From the NCBI GenBank assembly GCA_041397725.1, contig JAWKVZ010000001.1, positions 1,116,001 through 1,180,000 on the forward strand: 64,000 nt of DNA. Reading direction: 5' to 3'. This document shows positions 24,925 through 32,520 of this stretch, one piece after another. Under the pieces are notes generated by a model, which did not search any database, had not been told where the DNA came from, and saw only the letters and a list, made by a program, of their open reading frames with translations. Numbering within the stretch: position 1 is the stretch's first letter; each line of letters opens with the position of its first letter. The translations under genes and the position numbers were made by a program. The DNA comes from JAGRKR01 sp041397725. GTDB lineage: Bacteria > Pseudomonadota > Alphaproteobacteria > Rhizobiales > Hyphomicrobiaceae.

Positions 24925-25572
24925 CTACCTCCGCTCCTCGGGCCGACCGCCGGCACCTTCGCCAAGCGCCTCGCGCGCTTCGCGTTCCGCTGCGGCTTCT
25001 GGGGATTCGGGAACGAAGATTCCGACAGGCTCGGCGGTGGGCGTCTTGAAGAGGCGCAGATAGCCGATGAGGCTCACCAGCAGCCGCAGCCAGAGCAGCG
25101 CGAAGGAGATCGGGACCAGCATCTTCGACGGCCACCAGGAATACTCGGCGTCGATGGTGCTGTCGCCGTTGGTGTAGGCGCGCATGGCGTGCTCCCAGCC
25201 GTAGTAGGTGAGCACGCTGATGACGAACATGGCTGCCAGCACGCCGACGATCTCGGCGAGCCAGAGCGCGCGGCCTTTGAACCTGCCGACGACGATCTCC
25301 ATGCGGATGTGGCTGCCGAGCCGTTCGGCATAGGAGATGGCCAGGAAAGCAAAGGTCGTCATGGCGATCTCGACCATGTCGATGTAGCCGAAGATCGGGC
25401 GGTTGAAGAGCGTGCGGCCGACGATCTGCACGACCGCGATCAGCATCAGCGCCAGGATGCAATAGGCGGCGGTAAGCGCGAACGCCTGCTCGACGCGCCA
25501 GACGAGCCGATCGAGTGAGCCGAGGGCGCCGCCACCTTCGGGTGCCGGTCCGGTCGATGCTACGCCTGCCAT
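24925..25572 (-). CDS. TRAP transporter small permease subunit (DctQ-type)
   Basis: A 215-residue protein with four membrane segments and the DctQ pattern: IVGRTLFNRPIFGYIDMVEI, then FLAISYAERLGSHIRMEIVV. The C-terminal 40 residues are charged and probably cytoplasmic. It lies between the binding protein gene (145 bases upstream) and the large permease (4 bases downstream), in the normal TRAP order P-Q-M. Confidence 0.9.
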   Translation of the reverse strand: MAGVASTGPAPEGGGALGSLDRLVWRVEQAFALTAAYCILALMLIAVVQIVGRTLFNRPIFGYIDMVEIAMTTFAFLAISYAERLGSHIRMEIVVGRFKGRALWLAEIVGVLAAMFVISVLTYYGWEHAMRAYTNGDSTIDAEYSWWPSKMLVPISFALLWLRLLVSLIGYLRLFKTPTAEPVGIFVPESPEAAAEREAREALGEGAGGRPEERR

Positions 25573-25717
25573 GACGGGTCTCCATGACAGGCCCGGAGCA
25601 GCATCTCGAAGATGCGGACCACACCTGTCCTAATGGGAAAGCTTCAGGACGATGGAGGGCCTGCTGGTCCGTCCATCGTCCCCTGTTCTCGGCGTCGCAG
25701 AGTGCGCCCGAGCGCGC

Positions 25718-26758
25718 CTACTTCTTGCCGCGCGCCTTCTCGATCTCGGCGAGAATGGTCGTCAGCACGCCCTTCGAGTCGAACTTGCCCTTGTTGTCGT
25801 CGACCCACTTGTCCCAGACGGGCTTGCCGGCGAAGTCGGCGAAGCGCTTGAGCTCGGCCGCGCTATACTTCACCTCTTTGAGCTTGGCGCGGAACATCGG
25901 CAGGTTCTTCGCGTCGATGTCCTTGTAGGCCTTGATCTGCGCGTCGTAGGCGGCCGGCAGCACGTCCTGCAGGAGCTGGCGGTACTGGGGCGGCAGCTTG
26001 GCGTAGGCGTCCTTGTTGATGACGGCGGCGCACTCGGAGGTGCCCGGCGACATGTTGCTGGTGAACCAGGTCGTGACGGTGTGGATCTGGTAGGCGGCGT
26101 GCGCGTAGGTGTAGGGCATGGACGCGGCGTCCATGGTGCCGCGCTCGATGGAGGTGAAGACCTCGGTCGCCGGCACCGTCGTCAGCACGGCGCCGAGTTT
26201 GCGCATGGCGTCACCCAGGCCGCCGCCGGCGCGCACGCGGCGCCCTTTCCAGTCCTCGAGCTTGGCCGGCGCGGTGCCGCGCCCGAGGAACTCGTACTGC
26301 GGCAGCAGACCGGACTTGTAGGGAATGGCGTTCCAGCGCGCCATGTCGGCGACGAGGGCCGGGTGCTTCAGCATGGCGATACGCACCTTGCGCGACACTT
26401 CCCAGTCGTCCAGCGCCAAGAACGGCAGCGAGAAGACCATCCAGGCCGGGTTCTTGCCGGGGTGATAGAAGTTGCAGAACTGGGCCATCTGGAAGGCGCC
26501 GATCTTGATGCCGTCCAGGTTCTCGCGCGCCTTGGAAAGCGCCTCGCCGTAGTGGATCTTGATCTTGAATTTGCCGCCGGTCCGCTTGTCGATCATCTCG
26601 GCGACGACTTCCATGCCCTTCGTGAAGGCGCGCTTCTTGCCCCACGTCGACAGGTTCCAGCTCACCGAGGGGCCGTCGACGGTCTGCGCCGCTGCTGGCA
26701 GCGGCGCCGCCAGAAGTCCGGCCGTGATGCCGGCCGCGAGAATGTGGCGAGTTTTCAT
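25718..26758 (-). CDS. TRAP transporter substrate-binding protein (DctP-type)
   Basis: A 346-residue periplasmic binding protein with a signal peptide (1-24, ending PAAAQ). DctP-family features include the long helix region VFTSIERGTMDAASMPYTYA, where the preceding GGGLGDAMRKLGA and the downstream conserved helix frame the ligand site. An Arg that normally clamps the ligand carboxylate probably lies in GRRVRAGGG. Ligand unknown. It is 101 bases downstream of the RraA-type aldolase gene on the same strand, which suggests the transported acid enters the mutase/aldolase pathway. Confidence 0.9.
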   Translation of the reverse strand: MKTRHILAAGITAGLLAAPLPAAAQTVDGPSVSWNLSTWGKKRAFTKGMEVVAEMIDKRTGGKFKIKIHYGEALSKARENLDGIKIGAFQMAQFCNFYHPGKNPAWMVFSLPFLALDDWEVSRKVRIAMLKHPALVADMARWNAIPYKSGLLPQYEFLGRGTAPAKLEDWKGRRVRAGGGLGDAMRKLGAVLTTVPATEVFTSIERGTMDAASMPYTYAHAAYQIHTVTTWFTSNMSPGTSECAAVINKDAYAKLPPQYRQLLQDVLPAAYDAQIKAYKDIDAKNLPMFRAKLKEVKYSAAELKRFADFAGKPVWDKWVDDNKGKFDSKGVLTTILAEIEKARGKK

Positions 26759-26859
26759 GTGTTCCTCCCAGGTTCGTTTCGTTTTTCGTTATAGTCAGGT
26801 GGTCGATATCTATCCCGTCATACCATTGCAAGCCGATAGCGGTGCAAGTCAGCCGATGG

Positions 26860-27510
26860 TCATATGCGCGTGAACTTGGCCATCGCTTCCCGGAACGTGA
26901 GCCCCTTGGCGAGCTCCGCCTCGCAGGCCTTGTCGTCGGCGGTGTATTGCGCGGCGAGCTCGGCAACCTTGGCCGCCTGCTCGGCAGGGATGCAGACGAC
27001 GCCCGAGCCGTCGGCCACGATGACGTCACCCGCCCGAACGCGCACACCGCCGCACGACACGGGCTCGTTGATGGCGGTGATCTGCAGCCGCGTGCGGCCG
27101 GTGAGCGGCGTCATGTGACGGGCGAAGATCGGCACCTTGTGCTCGAGCATCTCCTCGCGATCGCGCACGCCGCCGTCGACCACGACGCCACCGATGCCCT
27201 TGACCTTGGCGGCGAATGTCGCAAGGCCGCCGAACGTGGAGATCGCCTGGCCGGAGTTGTCGATCACGAGAATCTCGCCCTTGGGGCAGGCGTCGATCAT
27301 GTGCCCGACCTTGAAGTCGGCCGAGGTGAACGTACCGCGCTCGCCGCTCACCTGGCGGATGGTCACGGCGCGGCCGACGGCACGTGTGCCGGGGACGATC
27401 TGGCCGAGCCCCTGCATCACTCCGGAGAAGGCGATATCGTCGAGTGCATTGGCGATGGTCGGCGTCGCCAGCTCACGATAGGCGGCGAGCACTTCGTCGC
27501 TCACGGTCAT
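26860..27510 (-). CDS. RraA-like class II aldolase/decarboxylase (HMG/CHA aldolase family)
   Basis: A 216-residue member of the RraA-like fold. The motif G-x20-R-D, which binds the divalent metal in 4-hydroxy-4-methyl-2-oxoglutarate (HMG) aldolases, is intact: Gly95, Arg116 and Asp117 in GGVVVDGGVRD. So enzymatic activity is likely, either cleavage of a C5-C7 2-oxo-4-hydroxy acid to pyruvate or oxaloacetate decarboxylation, rather than the RNase E-inhibitor role of E. coli RraA. It is 35 bases after the B12 mutase E subunit and probably cotranscribed, so it may cleave an intermediate of that pathway. Confidence 0.85.
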   Translation of the reverse strand: MTVSDEVLAAYRELATPTIANALDDIAFSGVMQGLGQIVPGTRAVGRAVTIRQVSGERGTFTSADFKVGHMIDACPKGEILVIDNSGQAISTFGGLATFAAKVKGIGGVVVDGGVRDREEMLEHKVPIFARHMTPLTGRTRLQITAINEPVSCGGVRVRAGDVIVADGSGVVCIPAEQAAKVAELAAQYTADDKACEAELAKGLTFREAMAKFTRI

Positions 27511-27545
27511 GTTGCGGTGCTCCTGTTCTGTGATCCGATAGGGGG

Positions 27546-29042
27546 TCAGGCGGCGAAGGGGAATGGCACGAGCTTCTCCAGAGTCTCGGACATCTCGTAG
27601 ACGCTGGTGACGGCGAGATCGTCGCCATAGGAGAGGCCTTCCTTCTCGGCGCGCTTGCGCAACTTCTCCTCGTGATAGGCCAGCACATCGGCGGGAATCG
27701 GCATGTCGCCGGGCGACAGGATGCGGATATAGCCGTCCGCGTCGCGGGCCGGCATGATGCGGCTCTTTACGTAGCGGTTCGGCGACCAGGGAATGTCGAC
27801 GACGCCCGCCTCGCAGGCGCGCACGCAGCCGACCGCCACATCGCCGTCGCCCATCTCCAGCATCTTGTCGACCACCGGGCGCACCTCACGCCGGATCATC
27901 TCGCACTCGAGCTTGAACTCGGGCAGGTCGTCGAGCTTGAGCTGGCGCGCCAGGTAGAGCGCCATGCGCGTCATTCTGAGGCCCTCGGCGTTGGCCTTGG
28001 GTGTCGGAATGCCGAACGCCTCGTGTGTGCTCTTGGTCGTGATGCTGGTCGCGCCGGACACGGCGGCCAGTGTACCGCCGTAGGCGATGAGTGCTGCCGC
28101 CTGGGCGTCGTCGTAGGGCCAGGCGCCCATCCAGTGCAGCACCGTGACGGAGGTGAAGACGTCGTCGAAGCCCATCTTGCGCAGGTACTCCTGCACCAGC
28201 TCCCGGCAGGTCTTGACGGCAGCGGCGTCCTGCACGAGGTGCAGCGACTGGCCGAGCTCGAGCCCGTAGTTCTTGACGCCCTGATTGGCGGCCAGAAGAG
28301 CGTCGATGATGGCGGTGATGATCGCGATCGACGGCGGAATGTTGGTGCCTGTGAGGAAGCCCGGCTGGCGCCGGTGCAACTCGATGCCGTGTGCCGCGTA
28401 AAGCGCGGCGAGCCGATCCAGGTACTGGTAGTTGCGGATGCCCTCCTCGATCGAGGTTTCCTTGGTGTAGGACGTGGTGTAGGCGAGCCCGGAGCCGAGG
28501 TAGCCCGTATAGCCGGCGGCGAAGGCGACCTCGCACGTCAGTCGCGGAAAGGACGTGCCGGAGAGCACGATGGTCGGCTTGGAGACCGCCTCGATGAGCT
28601 TGCGCGCCTCCTTCGGGCCGTAGTTGACCATCGGGAACCCGTTGAGCATCGAGCGTCCGGCCTTTTCGGATTCCTCGATGCCCGTCTGCGCCTTGGCCCA
28701 CTGCTCGTTGCGGGTGTAGCTGTCTGTGGTGGTCGGCACGATGTCGGCGAGACCGGACTGGTCGAGCTCGCGCATCAATTCCAGTTGCAGCTCGAGCGTG
28801 CCGAAGCCGCCGCGCGGCTGGGTCAGGCACTGCCCGAGCCGGTCCGCCTCGCGCATGGCGAAGCCGAGCTGCTTGTGGCGCGGCATGGTGCGGTGATAGG
28901 CGACGGCCTCGTCGAGATCGACGAGCGCCCCGGTCGGCCATCGTGCGAGGTTCTCGGCGCGCATCTTCTGGAAGACCTCGAGCGGGATCTCGGCAGCAGA
29001 CAGCGGCAGGCGAGACTCAGGCGTCTTGGCGGGCACGGTCAT
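27546..29042 (-). CDS. Adenosylcobalamin-dependent mutase, E subunit (GlmE/MutE family) with altered substrate pocket
   Basis: A 498-residue TIM-barrel subunit related throughout to glutamate mutase E (483 residues in Clostridium cochlearium). By ungapped comparison with remembered GlmE (offset 11), Arg77, Arg111, Asn134, Tyr188 and Tyr192 match GlmE R66, R100, N123, Y177 and Y181. R149, H150 and E171, which hold a carboxylate and the amino group of glutamate and assist catalysis, are Leu160, Ser161 and Leu182. The cofactor-side segment KSTHEAFGIPTPKANA is kept. The S subunit and reactivase are encoded upstream. It is therefore probably a carbon-skeleton mutase for a dicarboxylate lacking the amino group, rather than true glutamate mutase. 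Start ATG at 29042 behind GAGGAAA. Confidence 0.85.
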   Translation of the reverse strand: MTVPAKTPESRLPLSAAEIPLEVFQKMRAENLARWPTGALVDLDEAVAYHRTMPRHKQLGFAMREADRLGQCLTQPRGGFGTLELQLELMRELDQSGLADIVPTTTDSYTRNEQWAKAQTGIEESEKAGRSMLNGFPMVNYGPKEARKLIEAVSKPTIVLSGTSFPRLTCEVAFAAGYTGYLGSGLAYTTSYTKETSIEEGIRNYQYLDRLAALYAAHGIELHRRQPGFLTGTNIPPSIAIITAIIDALLAANQGVKNYGLELGQSLHLVQDAAAVKTCRELVQEYLRKMGFDDVFTSVTVLHWMGAWPYDDAQAAALIAYGGTLAAVSGATSITTKSTHEAFGIPTPKANAEGLRMTRMALYLARQLKLDDLPEFKLECEMIRREVRPVVDKMLEMGDGDVAVGCVRACEAGVVDIPWSPNRYVKSRIMPARDADGYIRILSPGDMPIPADVLAYHEEKLRKRAEKEGLSYGDDLAVTSVYEMSETLEKLVPFPFAA

Positions 29043-29221
29043 AGGCGTTTTCCTCGTGGTCGGGTGCCGGCGGGCGCTGCTCTGCGGCAGGCGTCCCGAA
29101 GGCTGACGTCGATGAGTATAGGCGCGGTGGCCCGTTGAAGGCGATGGCCAATTCACGCTGCAGTGCGGCCCTGTGAGGTCATGTCGGGGGGCGGGAAGCG
29201 CTCAGCCCCAGCACGGGCGTT

Positions 29222-30613
29222 TCAAATCGGTACGAGTGAGCTGCGAGCGAGCCGGAAGGCCGCCTCGGGTGCGACCTCGGCCAACAGGCCGGCGGCATAG
29301 AGCAGGTAATCCCGATCGAGAAAGCGACGGGGCTCGGATGGCCGGAGCGAGAATGGCTCGTCGGGCGAGGCCAGCGCCGCGGCGAGGATGCCGGCTGGCG
29401 CCGCGCCGTGGGCCAGGGCGCCGCCCGTGCCGATAACGGTGCCGACGCGGCTCAGGTCCTTGCCGGTCTGGACCACGGTCGGCCCCTGTGCGGTCTGCAC
29501 GACGCGCGTCGTACCGGCATGGCGGGTCACCGCGATGCGGACGGCGGCAAAGGCCAGCGCCTCGTCGAATGCGCGCTCCGTGGCACTGGCCGGCAGTCGC
29601 TCGACGTCTTCTGCGATGGCGGCGAGCAGGCGGTCGACCTCGTCCAGGGCGATGCCGGCGCGCTCGGCGATCCGCTCTCTGCCGGCCGCCTCCACGATGG
29701 TGGCGGCGTTGTGGCGCATGCCGAGGTCGCCCTCGACGGTGCGCTTCACGTAGGGCTCGGGCAGGCCGTATTGCACCACGCCCTCGCGGCTCGGATTGCC
29801 CGAGGCGACGGAGTGCACGTCGGTCGTGGCGCCGCCGATGTCGACGATCAGGAGGTCGCCGAGCCCCGCGTGGTCGCCGGCACCTTCGGCGAGCAGACGG
29901 GCGCCATCCATGACGGCGGCGGGTGTCGGCATCAGCACGGCGTCGAACTTCTCGGCGGCGCGATCGATGCCCTTGGCGTGCACGATGCGATCGATGAAGA
30001 CCTGCCGGATGGCGGCACGGGCCGGCTCGATATCGAGCTCGCCGAAGCGGGGCATGACGTTCTGGGCCAACGTCACCGGCTGGCCCGCGGCGGCCAGGAT
30101 CTCGGCGCAGTCGTCGGCGACATCCCGGTTGCAGGCCACCACCACGGGGCAGGCGAGCGACAGTTCGGCGAGCCGCCGGGCATTGTGGCTGACGACCTCG
30201 GCATTGCCGCCGTCCGTGCCGCCGGCCAGCAGCAGGATGTCGGGTGCAAGGCCGGCAATGGCGCGGCCGTCGGCCTCGGTGAGGCGGTAGCTGAAGGTGC
30301 CGACGAGCTTGGCGCCGGCTCCGAGAGCGGCCTGACGGGCGGCCTCGGCGGTGAGCTCCCTGACGAGGCCGATAGTGACCATGCGCAGGCCCCCGGCGGC
30401 GCTCGACGATGCCAGGCGGTGCTTGAAGGCCGGCAGTCCGCCCATGTGCCGGGCGAGGTCGGCGAGAGCGGCCTCGAGCCCGATCGTGACGTCCGTGGTG
30501 ACGGTGGATGGCCCCTGCCCGGCAGCGGTGACGCGCGCCTCGTCGAGATCGACAGCGCGCAGTTTCGTGTAGGTCGAGCCGAAATCGATCAGAAGTGCGC
30601 GTTCACCCGTCAT
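29222..30613 (-). CDS. MutL/GlmL-type reactivating ATPase of a B12-dependent mutase
   Basis: A 463-residue actin/Hsp70-fold ATPase, the GlmL/MutL family usually encoded between the S and E subunits of glutamate mutase and thought to reactivate the enzyme by exchanging damaged cobalamin. Phosphate-binding motifs are LLIDFGSTYTKLRAVDLDE at the N-terminus and LLIVDIGGATTDVHSVASG in the second half; GGTDGGNAEVV is also conserved. It overlaps the S subunit stop by 4 bases (ATGA), so translation is coupled. It is unrelated to mismatch-repair MutL. A 179-base gap separates it from the E subunit. Confidence 0.9.
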   Translation of the reverse strand: MTGERALLIDFGSTYTKLRAVDLDEARVTAAGQGPSTVTTDVTIGLEAALADLARHMGGLPAFKHRLASSSAAGGLRMVTIGLVRELTAEAARQAALGAGAKLVGTFSYRLTEADGRAIAGLAPDILLLAGGTDGGNAEVVSHNARRLAELSLACPVVVACNRDVADDCAEILAAAGQPVTLAQNVMPRFGELDIEPARAAIRQVFIDRIVHAKGIDRAAEKFDAVLMPTPAAVMDGARLLAEGAGDHAGLGDLLIVDIGGATTDVHSVASGNPSREGVVQYGLPEPYVKRTVEGDLGMRHNAATIVEAAGRERIAERAGIALDEVDRLLAAIAEDVERLPASATERAFDEALAFAAVRIAVTRHAGTTRVVQTAQGPTVVQTGKDLSRVGTVIGTGGALAHGAAPAGILAAALASPDEPFSLRPSEPRRFLDRDYLLYAAGLLAEVAPEAAFRLARSSLVPI

Positions 30614-31068
30614 GCGTCGGCAATCCGCTTGCCATCCGCCCGTGCCGCGAAATCGCGATTGAGGAGGTCGATGACGCCCTCGGTTCGCGTCCCCGGTGGG
30701 AAGGCCCGGTCGAAGCCCATGGCCTTGAAGGTTGCCTCGGTTTCGTCCCAACTGCGCTTGCCGACCACGAGGTTGCCGCCGACGTAGAGCAGAATATCCT
30801 CGAGGCCCGCCTCGATGCACATGTCGCGGAAGCCGCGGCAGTCGAGCTCTCCCTGGCCGTAGAGCGATGAGACCAGGATGGCGTCGGCGGCCGTCTCTAT
30901 CGCCGCCTTGATGAAGTCCTCGGCCGGCGTGAGCGCCCCGAGAGTGACGACGTTGAACCCGGCTTTTTCGAGCGCCAGCGACAGGATGCGATTGCCGACG
31001 ATATGCGTATCCGCGCCGATCACGCCGGTGACCAGCGTCTTGCCAACAGCCAAGCCTTCGGCTCGCAT
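30610..31068 (-). CDS. glmS: Cobalamin-binding mutase S subunit (GlmS/MutS family)
   Basis: A 152-residue B12-binding protein, close to clostridial GlmS (137 residues). The base-off/His-on motif D-x-H-x-x-G is intact (Asp20, His22, Gly25 in GADTHIVGNRIL); SSLYGQGELDCRGF and LLYVGGNLVVGK form the rest of the cobalamin pocket. It heads the minus-strand block and pairs with the E subunit to hold adenosylcobalamin between them. Note that the same symbol is also used for glucosamine-6-phosphate synthase and MutS for mismatch repair; neither is meant. The C-terminus is about 12 residues longer than in clostridia. Confidence 0.9.
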   Translation of the reverse strand: MRAEGLAVGKTLVTGVIGADTHIVGNRILSLALEKAGFNVVTLGALTPAEDFIKAAIETAADAILVSSLYGQGELDCRGFRDMCIEAGLEDILLYVGGNLVVGKRSWDETEATFKAMGFDRAFPPGTRTEGVIDLLNRDFAARADGKRIADA

Positions 31069-31183
31069 TCCTTGTCTCTCCCCGTTCTGACGTGCCCGAC
31101 CCCGGTGTGTCGCGCCACTAGACTAACCGCAAGCGTTTCTTGCATGAAGGGCGTCGGTGCGCCGCAGAAGGAAGGTGAATCCC

Positions 31184-32395
31184 ATGGCCGGGGCCTTGTC
31201 CCACATCCGAGTGCTCGATCTCACCCGCGTCCTCGCCGGACCCTGGGCAACACAGTTCCTGGCCGACATGGGCGCCGAGGTCATCAAGATCGAGCGCCCG
31301 CGCCTGGGTGACGATACCCGACATTGGGGGCCGCCTTTCGCGCTCGAGCCGACCGCCGACGATCCCGGCCTCTCCGCCTACTATCTCTGCGCCAATCGCG
31401 GCAAGCACTCCGTGACCATCGATTTCGAGCGACCGGAGGGGCAGGCGCTGGTGCGCCGCATCGCCGAGACCGCCGACGTGGTGGTCGAGAACTTCAAGAC
31501 CGGCGGGCTCGCCAAATACGGGCTCGACTACCAGAGCCTCAAGGCGGTCAATCCGAGCCTCGTCTATTGCTCGATCACCGGTTTCGGCCAGACAGGGCCG
31601 TACAGCCGGCGCGTCGGCTACGATTTCCTGATCCAGGGCATGGGCGGGCTGATGAGCCTGACCGGCCCGGCCGACGGCGAGCCGAGCAAGGTCGGCGTGG
31701 CCATGAGCGACGTCGTCACCGGCTTCAATGCACTGTCGGGCATCCTGGCGGCGCTCGTGCGGCGCGAGCGGACGGGCGAGGGCGAGCACATCGACGTGGC
31801 GCTGCTCGATTGCACGGTGGCGGCCCTCATCAACCAGGCGTCGTCCTATCTGGTCAGCGGCGAGGTGCCGGAGCGGCTCGGCAACCAGCACCCGACCACG
31901 GTGCCGAACCAGCCGTTCGAGACCGCGGACGGGCGCATCATCGTGCTGGTCGGCAACGATGCCCAGTTCGCGCGGCTCGCGGCGGCGATGGGCCTCGCCC
32001 GCGTCGCGGAGGACGAGCGCTACCGTACGATGCGCGCCCGCATCGTCAACCGTCAGGAGATCGTCGAGATCCTCGAGCGCGAGTTCCGCACACGGCCGTC
32101 AGCCTACTGGATCGAGCGGCTGGAGAAGGTCTCCATCCCCTGCGGCCCGATCAACACGCTCGAACAGGTCTTCGCCGATCCGCAGATCGAGGCCCGCGGG
32201 CTCAGGCGCGAGCTCACTCACGAGCGCGCCGGCGTGCTGCCGGTCGTCGCCAACCCCGTCCGCTTCGCATCGGGTCCGACGACGGCCGCGAAGGCGCCGC
32301 CGATGCTGGGTGAGGACACCGCCACGGTTCTGCGCCGCCTGCTGGGCCTGCAGGACGACGAGATCGCCGAATTGCGGACAAAGCGGGTGTTGTGA
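31184..32395 (+). CDS. Class III CoA-transferase (CaiB/BaiF family)
   Basis: A 403-residue formyl-CoA-transferase-type enzyme moving CoA between acids. The catalytic Asp is Asp176 in MSDVVTGFNALSGILAAL. Other family features are RVLAGPWATQFLADMGAEVI near the N-terminus, NRGKHSVTIDF, and GFGQTGPYSRRVGYDFLIQG. Donor and acceptor cannot be read. Divergent from the B12 mutase operon with only 115 bases between, so they may share regulation; in the methylaspartate pathway and in citramalate/mesaconate metabolism, CoA-transferases of this class activate C5 dicarboxylates. ATG at 31184 has AAGGAAGG upstream. Confidence 0.9.
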   Translation: MAGALSHIRVLDLTRVLAGPWATQFLADMGAEVIKIERPRLGDDTRHWGPPFALEPTADDPGLSAYYLCANRGKHSVTIDFERPEGQALVRRIAETADVVVENFKTGGLAKYGLDYQSLKAVNPSLVYCSITGFGQTGPYSRRVGYDFLIQGMGGLMSLTGPADGEPSKVGVAMSDVVTGFNALSGILAALVRRERTGEGEHIDVALLDCTVAALINQASSYLVSGEVPERLGNQHPTTVPNQPFETADGRIIVLVGNDAQFARLAAAMGLARVAEDERYRTMRARIVNRQEIVEILEREFRTRPSAYWIERLEKVSIPCGPINTLEQVFADPQIEARGLRRELTHERAGVLPVVANPVRFASGPTTAAKAPPMLGEDTATVLRRLLGLQDDEIAELRTKRVL

Positions 32396-32520
32396 CGATA
32401 GAGTGTGCGCGGCCTGGCAAGGTTGTCTTACGACGGTGCGCCGCAGCGGCTAAGGTGCGGGGCCATGCGCCGTGAGCCGTGCAGCCGATCGCCAATGACA
32501 TACAGTCGAGAAGAGCAGAG

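Noticed and set aside
25601..25615. Short hairpin GCATCT-cga-AGATGC between TRAP genes as a terminator
   Set aside because: Only six base pairs and no T run on either strand; probably chance.
27546..30613. Calling the E/S pair plain glutamate mutase
   Set aside because: The overall family is clear, but the apparent loss of R149, H150 and E171 equivalents and the absence of methylaspartate ammonia-lyase argue against assigning that substrate.
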